64,000 bases of DNA. Origin: Porphyra umbilicalis (taxonomy: Eukaryota; Rhodophyta; Bangiophyceae; Bangiales; Bangiaceae). Below the pieces are notes generated by a model. The model was not told the origin of the DNA. It did no database searches and worked only from the letters and a program-made list of their open reading frames with translations. The position numbers were made by a program, and so were the translations under genes. The DNA is taken from positions 62,001 through 126,000 of the forward strand of contig KV918854.1 in the NCBI GenBank assembly GCA_002049455.2, given 5' to 3'. Positions 11,395 to 21,913 of this stretch are shown here, piece after piece. Each line of letters begins with the position of its first letter. Position 1 is the stretch's first letter.

Positions 11395-12559
11395 CAATCA
11401 CACCTCTGCCCTGTACAGTATGGCGCCAAGCACGTGCAACTTGGAAAACAAAGTCCCGCCAGCTTGCCCCCACAAAAGAAGCTTACTCGTGAATAAAGTA
11501 CAGAGAAGCCCAGAGATCGCCTGTGCTACTGGCCCTTTTTCTTTGGTACTCGTGGTCATGGCTCTCCGAGGCGTGGGCTTTCGAGACCGCCCGCCGCACG
11601 TGCCGTTCCGACCGTTTTTTGACCCTGGCCTGTCTTTGGCGGCAAGCGTCCGGCCCCGCGCGCTAAAGCACTGGTGTGCGGGGGCGGCGCTGGCGCTGGC
11701 GCTCACCCGCGCGGCCGGGAGCCACCCTGAGAAGGAGGGGGCTGGCAGTCCCAGCGACCGCGTCCCACGGCGCGGCTGGAGAAAAAAACCGGCGTCTCTG
11801 CGATCGGGCGGGCACCGTCCCCCACCGCCGGCCGGCTGCCGTCCACCGCCGCGGCGCGCGCCCAGCTCTGGGATGGCTTGTGGCGCGGCGACGCGGCCGT
11901 TGAGGGGCGTGTGCCACACAGTGGGCGCGCACGCGCCTCGTGCCGGCGACTTCCCGCCACCTCCCCGGCTCGTGCGCGTGCCCTTGCCGCTGGGTACGCG
12001 CTGGCCCCACTCACAACGGATCTGCTGCCGGCCTCAGGAGCTGACCACCGCCGAGGCGAAGCCCCGGCACTGGCCGTTTCCGTCGCCGGCGTCTTCTGAA
12101 AAGCGCTGCTTCTCTGCCATTGACGCCTGTCGCTTCCGCTTCCCGCCACCCCCTGCGATTGGGTACACGCACTTGCGGAACAGTGGATGCTGGCGAGTGC
12201 CGGCGGCGCAGGGCGGTGGTCCGGAAAATGCAGCGGGGGACGTGCGCGCGCTGTGATCGCGTCCGCACTCCCGTGCCAATTTCTGCCCCTGGTGACACGC
12301 GCTGCTACTAGCAGCGACGCTCCCGCGCCGCCGACGACGCACCCACGCAGTGGATGACGCCCTGTAGGCACCACTACTGCGTCTGAAATGCCGGTGGCTT
12401 CCTGCTCGCTCTACTACAACTCTCGCCCTTCCCGATACCCCCCCTCTTGTCTCCAAGACGCCCGCGCGTCTCACGCCCCCTTTTGTAGCGCCACAGGCGG
12501 GCTGACCGGCTGACCGCGGCTGACGCTGGTAAACGGGGGTCCTCTTGGCGACAGCCAGC
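11395..12559. other. Region without a supportable gene
   Basis: Both strands carry long frames here (for example plus 11333-12256 and minus 11703-12374), but their translations overlap each other, are compositionally biased and show no motif. Part may be the promoter and leader of the C2H2 gene that starts at 12560. I see no TATA-like box that I would defend. Confidence 0.4.
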
Positions 12560-14128
12560 ATGGACGCGGCCGGCGCTGCGGGCGGCAGCGGCGGCGGCAG
12601 CCACCGCAGCAACCACCGACGATGCGGCCCCAATGACGGAGACGACAACACTTGGGACGGCGAGCAGCGGCCCATCACCGCGCACGAGTCGACGCCACCG
12701 GCAACGACGGCGGCGACACCCGCCGCCGCGACGGCCGACACGCTCTTCACGCCCCCCGCTGCATGTGCACCCGGCCGCCCTGCTCCCTCACGCGCCGCAC
12801 ACGTCGGCGGCGGCGACGACGGGTCCACCACTCCTCTACCTCACCTCGGCAGGGCGGTGGCGGTGGAGAGCGACGGCGGTGCGGGACCACCGGCCACCCC
12901 CCTCGCCCCGCCCAGCGGGAAATGGCCACGCCCGTCGGCAGCGGCGGCCGCGCTAGGCGCACCGCCCGCCACACCGCCGGAAGCCGCTGACGGCGGCGGC
13001 GCACCACCGTCACGCCGCAGACCACTGCCATCTGTCTGGGACATATTTGGAGTGGCGGCCGCCTTGGGCATCCCCCACTGGCCGCCGGCGTCGAGCGACC
13101 CCCCCCCCGCGGCGCTGAGGCGCACGCAGTTTTGGGACGTTGGCGTCGCGTTTGACGGCGGCGGCGCACCACCGCCACGCCGCAGCCCACTGCCGTCTGT
13201 CTGGGACGTATTCGGTGTGGCAGCCGCCTTGGGCATCCCCCACTGGCCGCCGGCGTCGAGCGACCCCCCCCCCGCGGCGCTGAGGCGCACGCAGTTTTGG
13301 GACGTCGGCGTCGCGTTTGACGGCGGCGGCGCACCACCGCCACGCCGCAGCCCACTGCCGTCTGTCTGGGACGCGTTCGGAGTGGCGGCCGCCTCGGCCA
13401 TCCCCCACTGGCCGCCAGCGTCGGGCGACCCCCCCCCCGCGGCGCTGATGCCCGCGCAGTTTCGGGACGTCGGCGTCGGGTTTGACGCCGCCGCCGTTAC
13501 AGGGCATCGTGGACGCGGGGCCACCCGTCTCGCCCCGCCGGTGGCGGTCGATGCCACCCCCATAGGTGCGACGCGCATGGAGCGGCGGGCCATCAAGCGC
13601 GTCTTTGCCGCACACGAGGCCGAGCAACGTGGTGAACGCGCGGACGGCGACGCGCCACCGGCCTTCGCGCGGCAGTGTACCGCTGTGGCGGCAGGCCAGC
13701 GACCGGCCAAGGCCTCGAGACAACCCAATCATCAGCCAAAGACCTGCAAGGAGTGTGGCGACGTGCTGTCTAACCGACATACGCTCGCACAGCACGTTTT
13801 CAAGAAGCATGGCGGCGCGGGGAAGCACCTGTGCCACCTGTGTGGGAAGCGCTATGTCAGGACTCAAGATTGGTCGGTCCACATGAAGATCGTCCATCAT
13901 CTGGAGCGCCCACACAGGTGCAGCTGGTGCGCGGACAAGGAGGTGACGTTTGGCACCGCCGGCGAGCTGCGACGCCATATTAACGAGTCGCACGACGAGG
14001 CGAAGAGGTGCGACTTGTGTGGGATCCAGTGGGACACGGTGGTGGGCTTGCGTAGCCATCGCGGCCATAAGCACAAGGGGCACCATGGTGTTGGTAGCGG
14101 CAAGCCGCCAGAGAGTAGGGAGCAATGA
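12560..14128 (+). CDS. C2H2 zinc-finger protein with three 55-residue repeats
   Basis: A nuclear DNA- or RNA-binding protein is likely. The ATG at 12560 gives 522 residues and the frame ends in TGA. The N-terminal 140 residues are disordered and Ala/Pro/Gly-rich. Residues about 144-308 are three tandem copies of a 55-residue unit containing LPSVWD, FGVAAA, IPHWPPAS and QFWDVGVAFD. The C-terminal third holds four C2H2 fingers near residues 395-510: CKECGDVLSNRHTLAQH, CHLCGKRYVRTQDWSVH, CSWCADKEVTFGTAGELRRH and CDLCGIQWDTVVGLRSH. Linkers are not the TGEKP type, so sequence-specific DNA binding by an array is not assured. Codons are strongly G/C at third positions. No obvious intron. Target and function cannot be inferred; the fingers themselves are certain from spacing. 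Confidence 0.85.
   Translation: MDAAGAAGGSGGGSHRSNHRRCGPNDGDDNTWDGEQRPITAHESTPPATTAATPAAATADTLFTPPAACAPGRPAPSRAAHVGGGDDGSTTPLPHLGRAVAVESDGGAGPPATPLAPPSGKWPRPSAAAAALGAPPATPPEAADGGGAPPSRRRPLPSVWDIFGVAAALGIPHWPPASSDPPPAALRRTQFWDVGVAFDGGGAPPPRRSPLPSVWDVFGVAAALGIPHWPPASSDPPPAALRRTQFWDVGVAFDGGGAPPPRRSPLPSVWDAFGVAAASAIPHWPPASGDPPPAALMPAQFRDVGVGFDAAAVTGHRGRGATRLAPPVAVDATPIGATRMERRAIKRVFAAHEAEQRGERADGDAPPAFARQCTAVAAGQRPAKASRQPNHQPKTCKECGDVLSNRHTLAQHVFKKHGGAGKHLCHLCGKRYVRTQDWSVHMKIVHHLERPHRCSWCADKEVTFGTAGELRRHINESHDEAKRCDLCGIQWDTVVGLRSHRGHKHKGHHGVGSGKPPESREQ
12989..13483 (+). repeat. In-frame 165-bp tandem repeat, three units
   Basis: Units start at 12989, 13154 and 13319 and each is exactly 165 bp (55 codons). 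Copies 1 and 2 share a long identical stretch including a run of eight C. A diverged start of a fourth unit follows at 13484. The exact multiple of three keeps the C2H2 gene open, which supports that this frame is translated. Confidence 0.9.
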
Positions 14129-16676
14129 AGGGGTTGGCCGGTTCCCGCACGCGGCTGCGGTCTAGTGTGGCTCGTGTGAGACGGTGGTCGGGCGTGCGCG
14201 AACACCACGTAGTGTGTAGCACAGTGCGGCGGCCCAGGTCGTGCTTGTCGCCGCGGCCATGTCGGACTGCTTTCACCCCCATCCCTCCCGGAGTACAGCA
14301 GCTGCCTAGCCGCTTCACATCACGAGCCCTCTCGTTGGAGCCCCGCTCCTCCCAGCACCGCCATCCCCTCATGTGAGCGAACAGGTGGGGCCATCGCGCG
14401 CGGCCACACCCACTTGCCTTCCTCGCTCGACGTTAGCCCCTGCGGCCGAGGGCCGCTGTGGTGACCGAAGCCCTGCCCTACCAGAAAAGAGGACGGGATA
14501 TCCCGGGGTTTCTGACCCTGAATCCCGGGTTGCCCGGGATTGCAGTGGAAACCGAGATGCGACAGCACTGCGGGTCGGTATTTCATCGCCATGATAGTTC
14601 TAAATTTGCCGGCTTGTAAATCTATAACGAGTAGACACGAAAGAAATTTTTGAGATAGCCATGCGAAGCTCAGGTGAGATGGCCCCAGCATGATTCGCAG
14701 GGTCATGTGCACAATAGTCCCGTGGATCGGCGAATATCCTATACTTCAGATTGCCTGATTCTCGAGTTACCTCTGTGATTGGGTAGTTCAGCACTACAGT
14801 TTCTGGACTCGTCCTACGGATCATCTTCGGGACTGATTCTAGGATCGTTCCAGAAGGAGTATCATCCTGACCCACAGATCATCTTGGGGACTCTCGTTCA
14901 AAAAAAATGTGAGGACTTGTTCAACCGATAGTCTATCTGCCTCTTCCGCCTACACAATGTCTGCCTATTCCGCCAACAGCGTGAATAAAAAATTTCAGAC
15001 GGTCTCTCCTTGCATACCAACGCACAACGCTGAGGTTGACTCATCACTTGTGGAATCTGACTCTCATTGCTGGTTTTTCCGAGAGAGTTTTTTCTTCTGT
15101 GACAGGCCTTGAACCTGGGGATTGTGAGATACAGACGTGACATGTTTGGACGATCGGGGACGAGATTGCCACTGAGCTGCGAACGAATTTATTGGCTGTC
15201 GGCGAGACCCAATCATTTATAAATGGGGACTGGGTACGTCTAGGACTTGGTGATTCTCTCGAAGTGCGAGCCCACGCCTGTTCACCCAGATCTCATCCCC
15301 TCTGCGCCGGGCAACAGCGTATCGGTCGCATGAGTGCCAACTCACATTGAGGCTCCCTCTGCACACGTTACGTTGACAAGGGGCGACGCCCGATGAGCAG
15401 GTCTTGCTCTCTCATCGGTTTCGGCAGACCCTCCTTACGACGTCACTCAAAGTAATCCAGGCTATCATCTACGATCGAGTCCGTGAGGTTGGAATCTAGA
15501 TCAATCTTGCGCACTCGTTTACTCAATCCATGAGGACGATCCCCAGGATGATCGTACTCCGACTTCAGGACAGTCCTGAGCACGATCCGCAGAACGATCA
15601 GAACCAGCGAATCGGAATGATCCTTCATGAGGATTCGGCAGGAACTTCGCCGGGCAATTGCTGAATCTGCAGTTGCTGGTGTGAGGATGATTCCCACTGA
15701 ATATCGGTGCCAACAGTCTTCGAGCACTTCTTAACTCCACTGCGGACTCTGTCTCAAAGATCAACGAAAAGTGGGCATAATTTGATCCCAGCATCATTGC
15801 TCGACATTTCTGCGAACCGTCGGTGGGCGTGTTCGAATCTGGCAGTTCTCAGTTTTAAGGAATCGGCGACAAAACACTGTGAGTTAGGGCGGAGGCCATC
15901 GCAGATGCAAACCTGAAACTGGTCTGTGCGGAGCGACACGGGATTTCCAGCCGCACCCCCGCCAACGGTGCGGTGAGAACGATTGCATTAAGAGAGCGAC
16001 TGCCTGGGCCAGAAGCCGCCAAGACGGCATGCGTCGTGCTCCCTGATCTTGCCTGACAATGTCCGCCCCCCTTCCGACCCGTGTTACGCCCGCCTCCGGA
16101 AAAATAGAACAGTACGGTTCCGCCTCTCACAGGTCTGCGTGCATGCCCGCTGGGCGCTTGCATGACGGTGTTCAGTTCAACTAGCCCTTCGATAGTATCT
16201 GCATTACGCCCATCCCCGTGACTCGCACATGCAGGGAGCCACAGGGGCCCACTCCAGCTCATCCCCTCTTCGTTGCGCTTTCCTCAGTGGGAGCACAGTC
16301 CACCTACCTTTCGGGAGCAGGAGAGTATCGTGGCAATAGCGGCTGGTAGCAAATACCGCAGCACGGTCCTCTCGCAGGTCTTGAAGCGGATAACTTTACA
16401 GTCGGGCACTACTGAGTCATCAAATAGCCTGTTTTGTTGCATCCTTCCAGGAAAGTGTGTGCTTTGTGTAGTGGGAGAGAGTGCTATGGTGGTTTTCCCA
16501 ATTTTGGCCACGCCGCTGGAGGCGTAGTTTGCCCAAAGTATTATGGACCACTTAGTCTCGATTGCGCTCTGAATTGACCTCGATCTTCGCCACAGCCAAT
16601 AGTAATGGAGGAGTGCGGGATCATGACATCACAGCCGATGTTTTCAATGTGCGCATCCCGTTCCGACATGTTGCCT
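14129..16676. other. Region without a supportable gene
   Basis: From about 14580 to 16670 base composition drops toward average and frames are short. A perfect hairpin lies at 14521-14541 (AATCCCGGG, loop TTG, complement). Between 14780 and 15640 many short direct and inverted blocks around GATC recur (GGATCATC, GGATCGTTC and similar), probably remains of an old repeat. No coding motif was found. Confidence 0.45.
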
Positions 16677-17136
16677 GCGCAGCGGGCCCAGAACCGTCGT
16701 CAAAAGCACGTCTGTTTTTGCCTGTTTTGAGCCTCTTGGAGGCCCGTGTTCCTGTTTGAAGAAACAGAATTCCTGTGCAAAAAACAGATCGACCCCCCTT
16801 GACAGGCTCTCAGAGGCCATGCCATGCGAGGTCCTTGCATATTTGTGTTTGCGAGAACAGGAATCGTTCCTCACTCCGCACATTGCGCCTGCTAGCAGGG
16901 CCATAGATGCTTCTCCGTCTCTCTCTCTTTCTGGAAGGGGAAAGTATATACATCTTATGCTGTGTCTCTCTTTTTACTAGTGGAGATGCATCTATCCCGG
17001 CGAACAGATGATTTTGGCGCCTTTTCTGGAAAAAACCAGCCTTGACAGAGCCCCAGGGCGGTTTGCAGATAATCTGTTCGTCCGAAAACACGCAAAAGCA
17101 GACGTGCTCTTGACGACGGTTATGGGCCTGCTGCGC
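16677..17136. mobile_element. Foldback element with long imperfect inverted repeats
   Basis: The first bases (GCGCAGC at 16677, then GGGCCCAGAACCGTCGTCAA) return as a reverse complement at the far end, finishing at 17136. Matching continues inward through AGCACGTCTG and a TTTTGC..TGTTTT block, and a second matching pair (ATAGATGC near 16903 and its complement GCATCTAT near 16987) lies toward the centre. The total is about 460 bp with no transposase, so it would be non-autonomous. Arms differ by substitutions and small gaps, suggesting age. A target duplication is not evident. Confidence 0.65.
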
Positions 17137-17462
17137 TGCACGCCTGTTCCCGTCGCAGCCGACGGAGCCCCGTGCCTGTCTCCGTCGCAACCGACTGAGC
17201 CCCGCGCCTGTTTCCGTTGCAGCCAACCGAGTCCCGCGCCTGTTACAGACAGGCCGCCACGCGAGGATACATACAGTGCGACGGCCCTTCCAGCGCCGAC
17301 TCACGAGACTAATTCCCCAACCCGCCGTCAGTGCCGCAAACCGGGGGCCGTGGTGTGCCGCGGTGATCCGAGCGCGGAGCACGGCAGGGTGACGACGGTC
17401 ACCGCGGCGACCGTGTATCGTGGGGGTCGTCACCACGACGATGGCGACGACGGCGGCGGCAG

Positions 17463-17740
17463 GTGCGACGGCGGTCGCGGTGCGACGGCGGCCGGTGCCG
17501 ACGGCAGTCGCGGTGCGACGGCGGCCGGTGCCGACGGCAGTCGCGGTGCGACGGCGGCCGGTGCGGACGGCGGTCGCGGTGCGACGGCGTTCGCGGTGCG
17601 ACAGCGACCGGCGCCGACGGCAGTCGCGGTGCGACGGCGGGACGTGGCGAAGGTGGCAGGTGTGGACGGCGGCCGGTGCCGACGACGGTCGCGGTGCGAC
17701 GGCGGCACGTGGCGACGGCAGCAGGTGCGAACGACGTTGA
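17463..17740 (+). repeat. GC-rich minisatellite, 33-bp basic unit
   Basis: Repeats of GGTGCGACGGCGG followed by CCGGTGC and a CGACGGCAGTCGC-type block recur first at exactly 33 bp and then in shorter variants. The array ends 20 bases before the ATG of the Cys/His protein. Because 33 is a multiple of three the same frame is open through it, but the translation (Arg/Cys/Gly repeats) is not like the downstream protein, so I treat it as untranslated. Confidence 0.6.
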
Positions 17741-17759
17741 CGGTGGGACGTCGGTCGTC

Positions 17760-18878
17760 ATGACGAGGTGCAGCATTTGCCAGTTTGTCAGCACCGCGGG
17801 CGGGCCGACGCACAACGCTCGCACGTGCCCTCTCAGGCAGACGCAGTGTCGGCGCTCGCTGCATGAAGGGCACCCCTTCCATGAGCCTGGTCAATGCGTC
17901 AGTGCAACGTGTGTTCACAAGCATAAATGTAACACCTGTGGCTTGTTTGGCCATCTCTACGGCACGCAGGCGCTCATTGTGGAGCGGTGGAGGCTTAACA
18001 AGAAGGGTTTCCTCGTGCGGAAGCCGACCAAGCGGCCCCTCTGCAAGGACGACTTTGTGTGCGCTCTCATGACTGACGCGTCTATCCAGAGCATGGTTGA
18101 CAACTCCGTCAGCGTCTCCACGGCGGCAGCGCAGGACGCGCACACGCGGCGGGCGGCGACGTCGCGCCTGCGAGGAAACACACACTTCGAGCAGCTGGAC
18201 ATCGACCAGACGGTCAATGTCATGGAGGGGCTGAACAGCGACGCCGCTGACCTCCGAAAGGAAAACGAGACGCAGATCAAGACGCTCTACAAGAATCCCC
18301 ACCACGGCGCCGTGGCGGCCAACCGCCTGGCCGCTTCGGCAGCCGAGCGTAGCCTTGACGAGGACACGCCGTCTCCTTCCGACAGTGAGCACGGTGCCCA
18401 CATGCTGAGCACGTCATCTGGTACCGAAGCGGCCGCGGCAGCTGCCGGCGCCAGGCGCAGCCGTGGCCGGGGGCGCACACCCCGGGGCTCTGGCAACAGA
18501 GGGACGGGGCGTAGGGGCAGCGGCAGCGGTGGCGGCGGCGGCGGCGGCGGCAGCGACAGCGGCGGTGGCTGTGTCGTCGGCGATCGCAGCGGCAGCGGCG
18601 GCAGCGCAAAGAAGAAGATGGAGCTGAAATCTACGCGGGCGCGTTACGCGGGGCGGCAGAGCCGGACGGACCGCTACGCGGCGGCCGTGGCGAAAGGGCA
18701 GAGGGCGTCGCCTTCAAAGAGAGGTCCCACAGGCAAGAGAAAGGGTGCGGCCCGAAAGGGGTCGATGGCGGCGGCAACAATTGATGTAGAAGATATTGAC
18801 GACAATAACGGCTCAGCGGCAGTGCACGATGGGTGGCCTGCGGGGACGAGAGCGCGGTTTAAAACCCGCCTGCTCTAG
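17760..18878 (+). CDS. Cys/His-cluster protein, family not recognised
   Basis: The ATG at 17760 is chosen because it directly precedes the Cys-rich domain and follows the minisatellite. Residues 4-22 form a zinc-knuckle-like CSIC...THNARTC. It is followed by a second cluster with C, C, C-x-H-x3-C, CNTCGLFGH spacing to about residue 63, then a conserved segment with RWRLNKKG and FVCALMTD. Residues 120-180 look helical (FEQLDIDQTVNVMEG). The C-terminal third is basic and Gly/Ser/Arg-rich with a long glycine/serine run, as in nucleic-acid-binding tails. The same Cys/His arrangement occurs in the gene split at 25678-26813. It could be a host gene or a transposon-encoded gag-like or accessory protein. 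The frame ends at TAG 18876-18878 but remains open beyond it for 187 codons. Confidence 0.7.
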   Translation: MTRCSICQFVSTAGGPTHNARTCPLRQTQCRRSLHEGHPFHEPGQCVSATCVHKHKCNTCGLFGHLYGTQALIVERWRLNKKGFLVRKPTKRPLCKDDFVCALMTDASIQSMVDNSVSVSTAAAQDAHTRRAATSRLRGNTHFEQLDIDQTVNVMEGLNSDAADLRKENETQIKTLYKNPHHGAVAANRLAASAAERSLDEDTPSPSDSEHGAHMLSTSSGTEAAAAAAGARRSRGRGRTPRGSGNRGTGRRGSGSGGGGGGGGSDSGGGCVVGDRSGSGGSAKKKMELKSTRARYAGRQSRTDRYAAAVAKGQRASPSKRGPTGKRKGAARKGSMAAATIDVEDIDDNNGSAAVHDGWPAGTRARFKTRLL

Positions 18879-19442
18879 TTTTTCTCGCCGCGCTTCGGTG
18901 GAAGCCTCCCCGCGCGCATTGCCCACGCCGTCGTTGTCCAGCTTTATCAGTGCCCCGTCGAAGACGTTGACGTTGAGATGGCAGGGGTGGTCGTCAAGGG
19001 GGCGTCCGACTCGCAGTTGCGTGGCATCATGCTAAGCTCTGGCACGTTGTCCGCGGCGCAGGTTGCGGAGTGGCTGTGCTGCGCCATGACCTCCGCACTC
19101 CGCTTCTTGACGCTGCCAAGCATGGCAATGGCGCTTGAGCGCGTTGTTAACGAGGCGGCCGCGGAAGCTGCGAACGCTTTTGGCATTGGGGTTGCTGCAG
19201 CAGCCGCTCGGGCGGCCGCCGGAACTGTCGCCTGTGCTGCGCAACGGGGCTGTTTCCCACGCCCTGCAACAGCAGCAGATGCTGCCACCGTTCCGCCCGT
19301 GCGGCCCGGGGCCGCCGTCGTGCCGACCATGACAGCTGTGTCCCCCGCGGCTGCGGGTTCGACGCCGGCGTCTTCTGGCATCCCCCAAGCCGCGGCCACA
19401 ACTAAGGCGGCCACGGTCGAGGCCCGTGAGCGATCGTGTTGA
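18879..19442 (+). CDS. In-frame continuation after the TAG of the Cys/His protein
   Basis: The frame of the preceding gene stays open after the TAG for 187 codons to a TGA at 19440-19442. The translation is protein-like, with VVVQLYQCPVEDVDVEM, then a helical stretch including SAAQVAEWLCCAMTSALRFL, then an Ala-rich C-terminus. That is better than expected by chance from non-coding DNA. Three readings are possible: a nonsense mutation of a Gln or Trp codon truncated a longer gene, the TAG is read through, or this is a separate gene starting at an internal ATG (18978, 154 residues). I cannot choose from sequence alone. No family is recognised. Confidence 0.5.
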   Translation, partial: FFSPRFGGSLPARIAHAVVVQLYQCPVEDVDVEMAGVVVKGASDSQLRGIMLSSGTLSAAQVAEWLCCAMTSALRFLTLPSMAMALERVVNEAAAEAANAFGIGVAAAAARAAAGTVACAAQRGCFPRPATAADAATVPPVRPGAAVVPTMTAVSPAAAGSTPASSGIPQAAATTKAATVEARERSC

Positions 19443-21913
19443 ACCACTGGTGACAAGGCGCTCGTGGTGAGGTGCGGCAGGAGATGGAAATCCCAGTTGA
19501 TAGACACATAGAGGCGGGGGTGGGCCCCAATTGGAAGGTGCCAGACGGATCTCGGGGAATAGCCCCGAGGGACGGACATCGGCAGACAAGAAACCTGCTC
19601 GCTCCAACACTTCACTGCCTCAGGCTAGTTCTCTTTTTCTTCATGTCGGTCGTGCATCGTGGTGAGGGCTCCAACCGCCCTTCTTTTACTCCACTCGACG
19701 ATTTCTGAACACATACGGCGCCCCCCCTTCCATCGCCCAATACAGAAGCGTCGTGACTCCTGGGCTTGCCTCTTCCACCGCACCCATGGCCATTTTGGCC
19801 GCCACACCCCCTGCTACGCCCCCGCCCGCCCACCGCCACCATCAGCACTGCGCCAATCGTCACTGCTGGCGGCTGGGATGGCGCAATCTGGGGCACACAC
19901 GTTGGCCTGAACGCCGCCTTTTTCGCACGGGGGCATCTGGCCCTCGCACCAAGTCGATGTGCGACTTGGCCGCGAACGGGCGTGGCTGTGTTCTGCGGAG
20001 GGGCGACCGAAAAACGGTCCCCCCTGCAGTGTCGCGGGCTGCCAAAGGATGACCCAGGAACGACGGCACCAGCAGGACTCCGGTACCGTGCAAGCGGCCA
20101 GTAGTTTCAGAGGTCATATGAAGCAATACTGGTATTTCGGGCATCAAAATTGAGCAACAACAAAGATCTGTTGACTGTCTATCAATGGGAGGGGCAGCAA
20201 TCGCTGGTGCCTCCAATCGCCCCCAATGCGTGCCAGACTCAGCCCTTCCTTTCTCTCTGTCTTCCCGGCGGCTTTTCGTGTGTTGGCCAGGATCGTACAC
20301 AAGACTGGTATCCCTTCAAAGGTTGCCCCCTAGGGACACCTGCTGCCCCCCAGGGGCGTCCACAGCCATCCGAATGGAAGAGATCCCACATGGCCTGCAT
20401 CTTTGTCGCCCCGTCGCCGTGGGGTCGCACTCGACTCAGTACACTCTCTCAGTTGCCCGTTTCTCCACAGGCAAGGTCCGTGGCTACGGGCCTCACATCT
20501 TCAGTCCACCACCCCAGTGGTAACACGGAGACATTGGACACCGGGAGCGCCATTCGGCGATGTTGTGGCGTTCACTCTGTTTTCTCACCTCGGCCGTGCG
20601 CGCGCGGTGCCGGTACGATGCTGCAACCACTCTGTTCTCGTGTCGCTCCAATCATTGTAACTGCGTTATCGCCTGCAGTACCACGGGAACTTTGTTCGCA
20701 AGGGCGTTGCTGGCGACTTGGACACATCGCGTCAACCGGGTGCCCTCCGCTCGCCCAACGGCGCCGTTGCGAACGTCTCTCCCGTCGGCGTCGGCTTCAC
20801 AGCCGTCGGCGACGGTCCCGCCGCTGTTGACGCCGCGGCCAGTGGCGGTGCAGTCGGCGCAGTCTAGTGCATCCCCACACCCTCCATTGCCTCCGCCGCC
20901 GCCGACGCCACCACCGTCGCTGCCAGCGGCGGTGCCGTCGGCGCAGCCTAGAGCGTCGCCACCATCGCCAACGGAATTTCCCCCGCCCCGCCGCGATCGC
21001 CGCCGTGGCCACCGCCTCCGCAGCCGCCCCCACCACCGGCGCCGAGCGTCGGTGCAGTCGTCACAGCGTGGCGCGTCGCCACCACAACCACGGCCATCGC
21101 CATCACCTCCGCCGCCGCGGTCACCACCACCGCCTCTGCCGCCGCCCCCACCACCGGTGCCGAGCGTCGGTGCAGTCGTCACAGCGTGGCGCGTCGCCAC
21201 CACAACCACGGCCATCGCCATCACCTCCGCCGCCGCGGTCACCACCACCGCCTCTGCCGCCGCCCCCACCACCGGTGCCGAGCGTCGGTGCAGTCGTCAC
21301 AGCGTGACGTGTCGCCACCACAACTACCGCCATCGCCATCCCCTACGCCGCCGCGGCCGCCGCCGCCGACGCCGCCGCCAGCGCTGGTGCCGAGCGGTGG
21401 TGCCTTCGGCGCAGCCGCGCGCCCCGGTCCTTATGAACCCGTTTACGCCCACACCTCCGCCCACACCTCCGTCGCTGCCACCGCCGTCGCCGCCGCCGCC
21501 GCCGCCGCCGCCAGCGCCGGTGCCGTCGACGCAGTAGACCGCGTCGCCGCCCTCTGCACTACTAGCGGCCGGGCCGCGTCCGCAGCGGCGCTCTCTGCTA
21601 CCGCCTGCTGCCGGACATCCGGACCGTGACATTCCTGTGATTTCTCTGATCACTCCACCCGCGTCGCCCAAGGCTGCCGGCGTTGCACTCACTCGGCAAC
21701 TCTCTCCAAGTCGTCCGTTACTCGCGTCGAACGAGTTGGCATCCCCGCGCCAACCTGCTTCCGCTCTGTCGCGCCTAACTCTTCGGGAACCCCGTTCCTC
21801 CCGCCATCGCGCTCGCCGTCTGCCTACTACCCCTATTTCCCATATTCCACGGGGGTGGCGTTTTGCCCCCTCGAGGACCCCCCCTCCGGGATTCTCCCCC
21901 GGGGAGGTGGAAG
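19443..21913. other. Region without a supportable gene, apart from a minisatellite
   Basis: 19443-20800 has only short, biased frames. 20835-21540 is the minisatellite listed separately. 21541-21913 includes open sequence leading into the PHD-like gene but no separate start or motif that I can support. Confidence 0.4.
20835..21540. repeat. Minisatellite with 118-bp core unit
   Basis: Units beginning GCCGAGCGTCGGTGCAGTCG start at 21041, 21159 and 21277, exactly 118 bp apart. A fourth, diverged start is at 21389, and related GGTGCAGTCGGCGCAG blocks appear upstream from 20835. Because 118 is not a multiple of three, the unit changes frame at each copy, so the overlapping long frames are by-products of the GC-rich, stop-poor repeat rather than genes. 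Confidence 0.85.
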
